Source: Niebla homalea (Eukaryota > Ascomycota > Lecanoromycetes > Lecanorales > Ramalinaceae). From it: DNA of 64,000 nt. The position numbers and the translations under genes are program-made. Positions 54,228 through 64,000 of this stretch are shown here, one piece after another (within the stretch, counting starts at the first letter, position 1; every line of letters starts with the position of its first letter). The notes below the pieces were generated by a model. It worked only from the letters and a program-made list of their open reading frames with translations, had not been told where the DNA came from and ran no database searches. The stretch spans positions 620,001 through 684,000 of the forward strand of contig JAHGAU010000026.1 of NCBI GenBank assembly GCA_019925105.1, in the 5' to 3' direction.

Positions 54228-57200
54228 GGTAACCGACCGCCGGACCCAGGGTGGAAGGCGACCGTCTCGGCGAGCGGACGACGGTTGCTCGACCAATCCT
54301 CAGCCTCGTGTTTTGCGCGCCCGCACCACTCTGATGGGCGCGTGGTGCGCCCGCAATGGAGGGTCGGCAAGGGGCTGGCGTGCCTATGCTCGAATAACGT
54401 GGGCGTCGAGAATGCTGAGAATCCCGTGGAAGTGGAGCGACGGGCGCGAAAGCGCTACATGCAGATTGACGTTACTACTGTTTTCGTTTTCGGGGTTGGG
54501 CCTTGGTTTGCTGGGAAGATTGCGCAAGGGGAGCTTTAGGGTGCCTGTTCGTCCGGGCACTATTGCGGTACCCTTAAGCCAGCGTGGCGAGGATAAATTC
54601 CCTTTGGTCGAGCAGGTCTTGGTGCACGAGGGATGTGGAGGTTTCGGATAGTTACGGGAAGGTTATGGCTGCGATCTGACAGCTGATCGGGCTCGCTATT
54701 GGGTGTCGAAAGATTGTGGAGGTGAACCAGATGCGAACCATGGAGCGGCAGTATGAGTTGGCTGGTTCAAGCTGCAAGGTCGCGCGGGGAGCGTTTTTGT
54801 GTCAGCGCTCTGCAGTCAGTGGGGGGGATGGGGGTGGTTGCCAGGGGGAGGGGTGATAGTGCGGGATGACCGAGAAGTCTGGTACTGTTGCCTTCCAATG
54901 ATTATAAAGGAAGACGATTTTAGAGAAGGGTGATGATGTTGATAGATGACGACAAGTGAATGCGAATGCTAGGCATTGGATGCGCAAGCCGATCGTCAGG
55001 CTTGAGAGTTAGAGTTGAGATGGTCCTACCAGACATCTGATGTATGTCTGATGAACTCGGCCGCAGGAATCGTAATCATTAATGCACGAGGCACGAGGTC
55101 ATAGGTGGATCTCGCTCTTTTCGCTTTGCCTCTTGGGTCCAGGGTAGTCTAAGTAGTAGGTTGCTGGTTTCAAGTAGCCCGCTGAGTGAGGCCCGTAGTG
55201 GTCCACCGTCCACGGGCCGCCTATGCTTTTGGGTTTGCGAGGGTGACTTCAGACTTGGTTCCTCTTGCAATGCTGCCGGCGATGGGTACGTATTGAAACT
55301 AGTCCGAACTCAACAGAAGCACCTAGCGAGCGAAGCTGCGAAGTGGCGGCAAGCCGAGATAAGTTCATGAGCTAAAGAACAATGGTTAAATAGTATACTG
55401 GTCTCAGGTCCTGATGTCTCGCTGAGACTTGAGAGACCGCCGTGCCCGGTTGAAGATGATCACGACAATGGGTGGAAGGATGACGGATCCTGTCGCGCTC
55501 ATCCTGAGAAGCGGCAACAACAGTAAACAAGGGAGGATGGGAGAATATGAGTAATACAACTGTAAGATAGCTGGAGCCTTGTCGACTCAAACAGGCAATG
55601 GCTCCATCAGATGAGCGATATATTATTAGTAGTATTCCGGCTGGTTCTCCCTCAGCCTCGTCTCGTCTGTTGTGCCCTCGAGGCCGATGACCACCGACCG
55701 GCACTTGGAAGGAGTGAGCAGAATCTACGCTCCTGTCCTGAAACTCGTTTTCCTTTTCAGGGAAATTATTCAGGACGCTCGCCTGACATCTATAGATTAT
55801 CTGCCTTTGCGCCGTATTACACATGGATGATATAAGACGGTCCCAACGATAACGCTGTCTGATCCTAAGTCAGATTGGCCGAATGTCTCTCAAGTCTCAA
55901 CGGACTTCATTGTGGCTTTGCGAGATGTAGATTCCTGCTCAATTCCCAACCCAATGCAGCAGAGACATGCCACCCCCTTGTGGACCAATAGGCTCATTAA
56001 TCCCACCCATGCATGCGAAGATCGTCCTACCGGCACCAAGGTACCTGTATCCCTGCTAAAAACCATGCACGATGCAAGATGCCGCCCCTTTGAATCATCC
56101 AAATGGATTCCAGGTTCCCTCCAGCTCGCAGTTCCCAGAGACCGGTCCAGTGGTCAGTCTTCCGCCCCTTGCTTCATCTTTTACACTGGCCGAACCACGG
56201 CTGCAAGAAGATCGACTCCGGAAAGGATGCAGCTGACTCTGAATAATCGCTGTAGGCGCCACTGGTTGACAATTACCTCTGCTTCTGTCCAATCACCATG
56301 CGCCAATCTTCGTCTGCAAGCCCAGAATCCTCTGAATACGGATGACGCCCCACTGGCTAGGCTCCTTGTGTTTGCTTGTCATTCCTCCCACGTATCAGAA
56401 GCCTCGCAACCAGATAGCCGGGGATGCGGAATCGCTCCCTAATGCATGCTTGAGATCTGTATTTGAATAGGAACCTTGAAGGACATGGATGAGCATGACT
56501 AAGGAGCAACGCAGTTCCGAGGTCGCAGGCATGCATGGGAAGCGAAGCGAATTTCCTTTTTCCTTTTTCCTTTTAATTCGGGACCCTTGTTGAGACAGAC
56601 GAGCGAGCGGCGTAGATGAGGTACGTACCTTGCTGAACAAAGAATATGTAGATATCGGTCACGGCCGTGAAGAGCTGCTAGCAAGAGACACTATCCCGCG
56701 AGAAATCTGCAGGGATTTTCTGTCCCGTCTCGCGCTCTGGTCGAGGTTCGTGATTCGAGCTCGCAATTGGCGTTGATACGATGGAGCTGCCACCTCGTTG
56801 CATCGAGTCAAAATGGAAGTGCCCGCGGGACGATATCTCCGCCTGCCTTCAACCCATGACTTGGCGAGGTGCAGATTTGTGAAACAGTAGAATCAAGGCA
56901 AGAGAAGCCTCTGGGGAGCGACCGGGATGAAGGCAAGAACGGCTACTGGAAAATGGCTTGCTGCGGTCGCGGAAGGGAACGAACCTATTGCTGGAGCGAT
57001 GTAGTCCAACACCACCGCCAACCTTAGTATATTGAGATAATTTTTGATCACGACTTGCTCATCTCTACGGAGCTGGGACAATCGTCAGTATACAACAAGA
57101 ACGCTACATGTCCCTCTCTGCACCCTCTCCGCACCTTCAGTACATCACACGGAATCGTACTCTTGCGCACCCCTTGATAATCTTGGCTAATACCTTCTGG

Positions 57201-57243
57201 TCAGCTTTTCGAACAAAGTGAATCATGAAGGCTGACCAATTGG

Positions 57244-57269
57244 ATTCGGTGAATTCGGTGAATTCGGTG
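57244..57269 (+). repeat. Nine-base tandem repeat, nearly three copies
   Basis: ATTCGGTGA occurs in tandem at 57244, 57253 and 57262, the third copy lacking its last base. On the minus strand it lies inside an open frame as repeated Thr-Glu-Phe. Confidence 0.85.
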
Positions 57270-57493
57270 CTATTATCCTCACAGAGGAGACGGACAATAC
57301 CTGCTTTGATTGCGAATAGCCCGCTCGCCAACTCTGTCTCGTCTCATGTGATTGGCAGCTAGTCCGAGGTTAGTGCATTTGATGTCGCAGATGGAAATGG
57401 AATTTTGAAACGCCTGATCAAGATAAGCAACACGGCGTGGGGGTGACGAACGTCCATGTCATTAAGATGCTCGCCTTTCGCTGAGTGGTAGCG

Positions 57494-57495
57494 AA

Positions 57496-57526
<31 letters not shown>

Positions 57527-57537
57527 GAGAGAGAGAA
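57494..57537 (+). repeat. GA microsatellite
   Basis: An interrupted (GA)n tract of about 44 bases with a short GACA interruption, in non-coding DNA. Confidence 0.9.
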
Positions 57538-58608
57538 GGAATGCTATGGAGACAACGTTAGAGATGGAGTCTAGAGCTTCAGAATCATCATGTGATTGGT
57601 CTCATAAGCTAGACTGACCAGAACACTGTGTCATTCGTTTGCTCATACTCCCGGCCCGCTTTCCATCATGATGGCCAGATGACCCTGGATATACTTCGAG
57701 CGATGAGCACTTCTCGAGCTCATCATGACTCGTGAGATGATCTAACTTTGAGAAATGTTATGCCGTCCAGACGTTGCAGATATAGTCTCAACCTCTGACA
57801 TGGGATCAGCCAAAATGTTTTCAATGCGCTGTACAGTAATGATACATCTTCAGCATCGTCCACTGAAGTTCAGCAAGACCCTGGCTTGCCTGGGCAACAC
57901 GGCAGGGCAGGCAAAGTCCGTGCACGGAGCCTCAGGGCTACGGGAGGAGAGGACCAATAATGCAAATTCCCGCTTCTTGAGAATGCGTACTTGATGCGGG
58001 CAGATGACCAAAAATAGCCCAGAGACATCAGACATCACACCCTTGCAGAGCATTCAAGCCTTGGTTTGTCCTCTTGTCAAGCGAGTGTCGTTCCCACGCA
58101 GGATATAGCAAGACATCTGGTACAAATCAGCTCTATCGCAACCATTAGCAGAGTCTGGATCCGGCTGATGGCTGCCAAATTTGGACTTTGGGGTATCATC
58201 AAATAGTGCTAATTGACCATCTAGCCGATGATGTACAGGCATACCCTTCATTTAGTACGTATCTAGATAAGCACAGCGTCTGGCTGCAGGCCCCATGATC
58301 AGGAGGTACTTTCAAACACCTTGAAGAGGCCACTGAAGCTGGACAAGGCTAGGCTGGCGCCGCTGCGGCCATGCAATGTACGAGTGCGGATAGGAGCTTG
58401 TTGAAGACTCCGTCCAGCCGAAATGCATTATGATCGTTGAATGTCGTGAATGGAGAGTCTTGCCTTTGATAACGCCAGATTTCCACCTCCAATTTCCACC
58501 TCTATACCATCAGTTGTTTTGTTGAAAACAACGCGCATCATGGGGTATATTGTGTTGAGCAATGCAAGCAATGAAGACCGCCCGAAACAAAACAAGATTG
58601 AGTAACGA

Positions 58609-59937
58609 TTAGAACTTCAGGGTCTTGGGCTTCTCCCAGGTGAAGCTTTGATCGGTGAAATGACCATTCTTGGCGGTCTTGCAGTAGATGGGCCTCGTCA
58701 AGTCCAGTTCCTTGACGATGACGCCCGGTCGCATATCAAAGTTTGCCTTGATGATCTCGACCAATTCGTCGGAGCTTCTGCCTGATGTGCCATAGGACTC
58801 GACAAACAGTGACAAAGGCTCAGGAACACCGATGGCGTATGATAATTGGACCAATGCGCGACGGGCCAGCTTTGCATGGACCAAAGATTTTGCGATCCAT
58901 CTGGCAAGGTAAGCTGCTGACCTGTCAACCTTGGAGTAATCTTTGCCGGAGAAAGCGCCTCCGCCATGGGCCCCCCAGCCGCCATAGGTGTCGACAATGA
59001 TTTTACGGCCAGTGACGCCTGCGTCACCTTGCGGTCCGCCGATAATGAAGAGTCCAGAAGGTTGGATCTGAATGGATTAGTCATGATTGAACAACACATG
59101 TTTGCCTATACGTACATGGTAGACGGTTCTCTCATCCAGATATTGGCTCGGAATGTTTTTTTCAATGATCTTCTCTTTGATCTCTTTCCGCAGCTTCTCT
59201 GTGGTGATGGCCTCGCTATGCTGTGCACTCACGACGACGGTGTCAACTCGTTTTGGCACCACGGCACCGCCATCATGCTCATATTCGATGGTGACCTGAG
59301 TCTTGGTGTCCGGTCTGAGCCAAGGCAGGGTACCATCATTGCGGGCATCGGTCATGGCCTTGTTGAGTTTGTGGGCAAACAACACAGTCAGGGGGAGATA
59401 TTCGGGAGTCTCGTCGGTAGCGTAACCGAACATGATGCCCTGATCACCGGCGCCCAGCTTTTCCAGCGCTTGGTCAAGCTGAAGGCCCTGTGCAATGTCT
59501 GGGGATTGCTGCTCGATGGCTACCATGACATTGCAAGTCTTGTAGTCAAACCCCTTACTCGAATCGTCATAGCCAATATCTTGGATGGCACCACGAATGA
59601 TCTTCTGATAGTCCAATCTGGCATTGGTGGTGATCTCACCGAACACCATTATCATGCCAGTTTTGGTAGCGGATTCACATGCCACTTTCGACATTGGGTC
59701 TTCGGCCAGGCAAGCATCGAGAACAGCGTCTGAAACTTGATCACATATTTTGTCCGGATGACCTTCGCCAACGGACTCCGAGGTGAAGAGAAAGGTGCTG
59801 GGCTTTTTTACTCCATTACTGCCGTTGACACCATTGACACCATTGACACCATCGGGGCCACTGACACCATTCGCACCATTGATGCCATTGACACCATTGA
59901 CGCTAGGCATCCCGTCCAGGTCATTGGCACCGTTCAT
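58609..59937 (-). CDS. SAM2: S-adenosylmethionine synthetase
   Basis: Makes S-adenosylmethionine from methionine and ATP in the cytosol, supplying methyl groups and polyamine synthesis. Exons are 59937-59116 and 59067-58609, giving 426 residues. Conserved blocks are [50 protein letters not shown] (methionine/ATP site), [19 protein letters not shown] and [19 protein letters not shown] (P-loop-like). The C terminus reads [14 protein letters not shown] and [10 protein letters not shown]. Residues about 10-40 form an unusual Asn-Gly-rich repeat (units such as VNG, ING, ANG) before the conserved start [10 protein letters not shown]; this makes the protein about 30-40 residues longer than the yeast enzymes. 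The start is the first ATG; the open frame upstream lacks one. The gene symbol follows yeast and does not assert one-to-one orthology. Confidence 0.97.
59821..59905 (-). repeat. Minisatellite coding the Asn-Gly-rich N terminus of SAM synthetase
   Basis: Repeats based on the nine-base unit ATTGACACC (plus strand) with point variants, inside exon 1 of the SAM synthetase gene. The unit length keeps the reading frame when copies are gained or lost. Confidence 0.8.
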
Positions 59938-60366
59938 GTCGACTACAGGTGTTTGATGTTGGGGGAGATATAAGCGAAAATCTGGTCTCAACAAGATAGT
60001 GGGAGTGAGATTGGCTCGTACAAAGAATTAATTGTTAGGTATTCTGATTGAGATCAAGAGAAGGGAAGTCGGTGTGAGATTGAGACAAGAGTGATGTGAA
60101 GGAAGGAGATTGGATGCAGTAAGAAATAGAAATGCTTCGGATGTATTCGTCTGACCCCCGGGGGATGCGGTCAGCGGTGAGACAAACAAATTTTCGACTT
60201 TGCCAAGCCTCGCGTCATCTTCGGCCCCCGATGCCAAATCGACTGGTGCGACTGTCCGGTCGGTTAATATTGAGCTCTTTCGGTCCTCAATCGTCGATAT
60301 CTGTGATTTTGTAATTTTGTGATTTTCTGCTACACATGGTCTCTGGACATTGGGTAGGACGTCAAT
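59938..60366. promoter_or_regulatory. Divergent promoter between SAM synthetase and GPN3
   Basis: This is 429 bases between divergent ATGs. The stretch next to SAM synthetase (60030-60130) is purine-rich on the plus strand, so C/T-rich on that gene's sense strand, as in a strong fungal promoter leader. Confidence 0.5.
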
Positions 60367-61365
60367 ATGAGCAAGTTCGGTACGATTGTGATGGGGCCGG
60401 CTGGTGCCGGTAAGGTGTGCGCAACCCATGAAGCAGTCCCACGAGCCCAGTCTGATGTGCAAGGACCACGCAGACGACCTTTTGTTCCGCCTTGATCAAT
60501 CACCTACGAATCAACAAGCGATCGTGTTTCTACGTCAACCTTGATCCAGCTGCCGAGGACTTTGCCTATGAGCCCGATCTAGATATCAAGGACCTGATCT
60601 CCGTCGAGGACGTTATGGAGGAGATGAATCTGGGCCCCAATGGTGGACTGATATGTTGTTTTGAGTAAGTGACCAGCTCCACGTCCGGAGCCCTAGGGCT
60701 GATGATGCAGAAGATTTCTCCTACAAAATCTCGAATTCCTCACGGAGAAACTGGACAACGTCACGGAAGAGTACCTCATTATATTCGATATGCCCGGTCA
60801 AATTGAGCTTTACACCCACATACCAATTATTCCTCAATTGGTCTCACATTTTCGGACCTCTCTCAGCATCAATCTTTGTGCTACATATCTCCTCGAATCT
60901 ACCTTCGTCATAGATCGGGCCAAGTTTTTTGCGGGCACTTTATCAGCAATGAGTGCCATGATAATGTTAGAGCTGCCCCACGTCAACGTAATGAGTAAAA
61001 TGGACCTTGTGAAAGGGAAGATGAGCAAACGGGAACTGAGGCGCTTCACCGAGCCGGATGCTTCGTTACTCGACGATGATCCAGCCGAAATTTTCAATAA
61101 TGTAGTTTCCCCCACAGACTCAGACCCCCTTACAAGGGATGCTTTCATGGGCGGAGCTAGCTTCAAACGTCTGAATCAGGCCGTTGCCAATATGATAGAC
61201 GACTTCAGCATGGTCTCATTCCTACAGTTGGATGTGCAGAAAGAAGACAGCGTTGGGGCTATTTTGAGCTACATCGACGATACCATTCAGTATCATGAGG
61301 CGCAGGAGCCTAGGGAGCCCAATGATGAGATCGACTACGATTACGGCGACACCGACATGGGTTGA
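60367..61365 (+). CDS. GPN3: GPN-loop GTPase 3
   Basis: GPN GTPases assist assembly and nuclear import of RNA polymerase II. Exons are 60367-60414, 60474-60664 and 60714-61365 (296 residues), or with the last exon starting at 60711 (297 residues). The P-loop GPAGAGKTTFC is split by intron 1. It is followed by CFYVNLDPAAEDF, DLISVEDVMEEMNLGPNGGL (the Gly-Pro-Asn loop that names the family) and YLIIFDMPGQIELYTH (G3). VNVMSKMDL (G4-like) and VSFLQLDVQKEDSV follow. The C terminus is acidic (EIDYDYGDTDMG). The second intron ends CAGAAG, a tandem acceptor. The upstream choice would insert one Arg before FLLQNLEFL; the downstream one matches the family more closely. Confidence 0.96.
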
Positions 61366-61828
61366 ATCCATCGTCGAGCCAAGCCAACAGCCTGATGGTT
61401 CGTGATCACCGTACTTGAAGTCTCGACTCCTTCAGCCGTGGGACCCCAACCCGCAAATGTGCTTCATCACACCAGAGATAAATCCTCCAGCTGAGAGCCT
61501 ACAGCAGCTGCGCCATCCAAAGCCCCTTCAAGCAGGAATCCGTTCAAACGCATGAGTAAATGGCCGTCCGGACCTTCGACTACGGACGAAAATCAGGTAC
61601 ATCTTGACTTCCAAGCGGACAGTGCATCTGTACGATGAGTAAAAGAAAGAAGAAGCTGTGGAACAAAGGGCACTCTCTTGGTACGGCATGAGATTGCATG
61701 GTGGACGGAGGTCTAAACCAGACATGAACCAATTTAAGATTACCATTCGTTAAATGCCCCGCCTGACGCCTCGCTGCCGAGGCATATCCTATTCTCTTCC
61801 TCGTCAATCAATACTGCATCAGTCGCCG
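61366..61828. other. Tail-to-tail spacer between GPN3 and APQ12
   Basis: This is 463 bases between converging stop codons with no recognised gene; expected 3' UTRs only. Confidence 0.45.
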
Positions 61829-62418
61829 TCACCATCCGGCTCCTCGTGTCCTGCCCCTTCTGCCAGCTTTCGCCTGTTTCATCCTGTCGGCCTCGTATCT
61901 GCTCCCCCTCGCTCTTGTGTTCCCAACTTTCTGGCCCTCATTACCGAGTCCCTCCAGCAGCCCATACACCCATGCAAAATCCTCGATGCTCTGCTCTAAG
62001 CCCCTATTCCACACATACACTCCAACACCTAGTATTGTTGCGTACGTCGCCAGCCTTATCGCCAGACTTATCCAGTAGATGATCGACCGTCTCATGTAAT
62101 CCAGCGCTTTCATTGATAGGAAGAGGACAACGGCGAGGCCGATGATGGTGAGGACATCTGGGGAGTCGGAGGATAGACTTCTCAAGGCAGCATTCGTGAG
62201 GGTGTATAGAGGGTAGAGGGTGGGGAAGAGGTAACGGTAGAAGTAGGATTGCGTTAGGAGGAGGAAGCGGTAGATGGGCGCTATGTAGGGGTGGTAGGTG
62301 GTGTTGTAAGTGTTGTAGAGGTAGTATAACTGCGGTATGTAGCCTGTCGTCACCTCAGTATCCTGATAGATGCGTAGAACAGTATTTAGGACTACGGCTG
62401 ACCTTGCAGAAAATCCAT
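61829..62418 (-). CDS. APQ12: Nuclear envelope protein Apq12
   Basis: Apq12 is a small membrane protein of the nuclear envelope/ER needed for nuclear pore biogenesis and lipid balance in yeast. Exons are 62418-62403 (only 16 bases, MDFLQ) and 62343-61829; 531 bases give 176 residues. After a Tyr-rich N terminus (PQLYYLYNTYNTTYHPYIAP) come two hydrophobic segments. One is around VLTIIGLAVVLFLSMKALDYM; the other is around IIYWISLAIRLATYATILGV, continuing VYVWNRGLE. A basic tail rich in Arg, Gly and Lys closes the protein. The order of segments and the length fit the APQ12 family. The first exon is supported by phase and a GTCAGC donor; without it the frame has only an internal start. Confidence 0.87.
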
Positions 62419-62724
62419 CTTGTGCACCAGCGCAGCTTTGAAGTGAATGGAAGGATGGGATGGCTACGCGACAAAGTTACATTACGGCAAAGGTGAAGTG
62501 TCGTCCCTCGTCATTCACGAGCGTATTCTGTTTGCCACTCCAAGAATCGCATAGAACTAAGACAGCTCACAAGAAGTTCCGAAAGCGCTGCTGTCATCAT
62601 CTCAAGTCGCGAAGCGCGCCCGCATCACGGAAGCTTCCCGCACCAGAAAAGTGAAATATTGTTACGACTTATAATTCATTCTTCACCCCACCAAACCACT
62701 ACTACAGTACTCAATTTCATAGGT
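62419..62724. promoter_or_regulatory. Divergent promoter between APQ12 and SF3A2
   Basis: This is 306 bases separating the two ATGs, the shortest divergent gap in the window; it must serve both genes. Confidence 0.5.
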
Positions 62725-63495
62725 ATGGATTATCAGGTAAGTCTCTACGTTCCACATTCCCATCACCGTCTCGTGTATATCTAATGTCTACAGAACAGAG
62801 CCGGTTCCAAATTCGGCGGCGGCGGCGTCGCCTCCTCCAGCTCCACCAACGCCGATCGGCGCGAACGCCTCCGCAAGCTCGCCCTCGAAACCATCGACCT
62901 CGATAAAGACCCTTACTTCTTCAAGAACCATGTCGGTTCCTTTGAATGCCGCCTCTGCCTCACAGTGCACCAGAACGATGGCTCCTACCTCGCCCACACC
63001 CAAGGGCGCAAGCATCAGACCAACCTCGCCCGTCGCGCAGCCCGCGAGCAAAAGGAGGGGCGCGCCAACGATCCGATGCTCGGTGTGAATATGGGTGTGG
63101 CGGTGCGTAGAAACGTAGTCAAGATCGGGCGACCAGGGTACAAGATCACGAAAACTCGGGATCCCCTGACCAGACAGCTGGGCTTGCTGTTCCAGCTTCA
63201 ATATCCGGAGATCTCGCAAGGCACGGTGCCGAGGGTGCGCTTCATGTCGGCGTACGAGCAGAAGGTGGAGGATCCGCCGGACAAGAATTATCAGTACTTG
63301 CTTGTCGCGGCAGAGCCGTATGAGACGTGCGGGTTCAAGCTGCAGGCGAGGGAGGTGGATCGGAGGGAGGGCAGATTGTGGACCTGGTTCGATGAGGATA
63401 GTAAGGAGTTTTGGATACAGGTGCTGTTCAAGACGGAGAGGGAGGAGAGGTATAGTGGTGTCCCCGGGTTGGCGCCAAGTGGACCAAGGAGGTAG
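62725..63495 (+). CDS. PRP11: Splicing factor 3A subunit 2 (Prp11/SAP62)
   Basis: Component of the SF3a part of U2 snRNP, needed for branch-site recognition. Exons are 62725-62736 (12 bases, MDYQ) and 62794-63495, giving 237 residues. Family blocks are NRAGSKFGGGGVAS, RRERLRKLALETIDLDKDPY and FFKNHVGSFECRLC. The matrin-type zinc finger CRLC...HTQGRKHQTNLARR is complete: two Cys and two His with the expected spacing. GRPGYKITKTRDP, LLFQLQYPEI and the terminal EFWIQVLFKTEREER follow. The Pro-rich C-terminal repeats of animal SF3A2 are absent, as is normal in fungi. CUS2 in this window works in the same prespliceosome step. Confidence 0.97.
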
Positions 63496-63752
63496 AGTTT
63501 GGGGCAGGCGAAGGTTAAACGTCCAACATTGCTACGGGCTCTTGCAAGAGATGGCGACCAGGTGAGGCGGAAGACGCCTTCAAGGCCCAAGAAAGAATTT
63601 TGAAGAATATACCCATTGAATTCGAGGCTGCTTCCAAAGCTCGTCGTCATGTCCGCTGCTTGAATGGAACGCAATGCTAAATGTAATGCAATTCACCTCT
63701 TCCGGCAATACTCAATGCTCAATGCTACTCCCTCCCACGTAGGATGCCCGAC

Positions 63753-64000
63753 TCATCTCTCATTCAGTGAATCATCGAAAGGATCCCCATAGTCTTCTGC
63801 AGAACATAGTCAACTACCTGAGAGATGACCGACGTTGCAATGGAGCAACTCACTGAGACTAAAAGACTTGTCCTCCAACTGACTCCAGGCACGCTGCCAC
63901 TCATCCCTCGCCTTCTTGTTGTTCCAGCTTGCTCCTGGCACAAACATGTCTCGCCCTCTCCTCTCCAGGCCAAGATTAACACCTTCCCCCTCGGCTGCTT
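63753..64000 (-). CDS. 3' end of an unidentified gene
   Basis: Partial gene running off the right edge. A reading frame open from 64000 to 63854 encodes GVNLGLERRGRDMFVP and WNNKKARDEWQRAWSQLED. A GTGAGT donor at 63853 and a CAG acceptor at 63797 join it in phase to a last exon 63796-63753, which codes DYGDPFDDSLNER and a stop. The composition and the clean splice suggest real coding sequence, but I do not recognise the protein. A competing frame (63764-63982) reads through the intron and looks random. Confidence 0.5.

Larger units (their letters stand above)
54228..58608. other. 4.4 kb region without recognised gene
   Basis: The largest gene-free stretch, between the Rsc7-type gene start and the 3' end of SAM synthetase (both minus). 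Open frames up to 190 codons (54082-54651 plus, overlapping exon 1 of the neighbour) do not resemble proteins. It contains a 9-base tandem repeat (57244-57269) and a GA microsatellite (57494-57537). Minus-strand frames at 57331-57137 and 57081-56893 look somewhat protein-like (WSAFMIHFVRKADQKVLAK; DEQVVIKNYLNILRL), but I could not join or identify them. Confidence 0.4.

Noticed and set aside
54082..54651. 189-codon plus-strand open frame overlapping exon 1 of the Rsc7-type gene
   Set aside because: The first part is antisense to a supported exon and the rest has no protein-like pattern.
1..64000. Transposons, RIP-mutated repeats, CRISPR arrays or a biosynthetic gene cluster
   Set aside because: No transposase, reverse transcriptase, long terminal repeats, AT-rich RIP blocks, spacer arrays or PKS/NRPS/terpene genes were seen anywhere in the window.

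Overview
The window looks like ordinary chromosomal DNA of a filamentous ascomycete (Pezizomycotina). The evidence is short introns (mostly 45-60 bases, GT/AG ends, CTAAC or CTGAC branch points), intergenic gaps of 0.3-4 kb, and fungus-typical genes such as PEX20, GCN20, KIN1, an Rsc7/Swp82-type subunit, a GH47 mannosidase and an intron-rich beta-tubulin. The class cannot be fixed by eye. Exon coordinates below come from hand splicing. For nearly every complete gene the exon sum is divisible by three.

Layout, left to right: 5' end of a sphingosine kinase gene (-, runs off the left edge); SEC26 coatomer beta (-), divergent from mago nashi (+, seven exons); GID4/VID24 (+); CAF40/RCD1 (+); a conserved PHD-finger protein (+); GCN20 (-); a 1,090-residue disordered protein (+); a WHI2-like BTB protein (+); a GPATCH1-type G-patch protein (-); KIN1 kinase (+) with an apparent one-base frameshift inside the catalytic domain; GH47 alpha-1,2-mannosidase (-); PEX20 (-), divergent from a monocarboxylate-type MFS transporter (+); beta-tubulin (+); delta-1-pyrroline-5-carboxylate dehydrogenase (-), divergent across 3 kb from an ammonium transporter (+); CUS2/Tat-SF1 (-); an Rsc7/Swp82 subunit (-); a 4.4 kb stretch with no recognised gene; S-adenosylmethionine synthetase (-), divergent from GPN3 (+); APQ12 (-), divergent from SF3A2/PRP11 (+); and the 3' end of an unidentified gene (-).

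The genes are mainly housekeeping: vesicle coat, mRNA processing (mago, GPATCH1, CUS2, SF3A2, CAF40), translation control (GCN20), chromatin (Rsc7 type, PHD protein), protein turnover (GID4), peroxisome import, cytoskeleton, and nitrogen/one-carbon metabolism. I see no secondary-metabolite cluster, transposon, CRISPR array, rRNA or convincing tRNA. I did not find a clearly new biological system. The best leads are the KIN1 frameshift, a GC-AG intron in mago, a perfect 18-base palindrome upstream of CAF40, paired GATA sites before the ammonium transporter, an asparagine-glycine repeat extension on SAM synthetase, and two large gaps with possible unrecognised transcripts.
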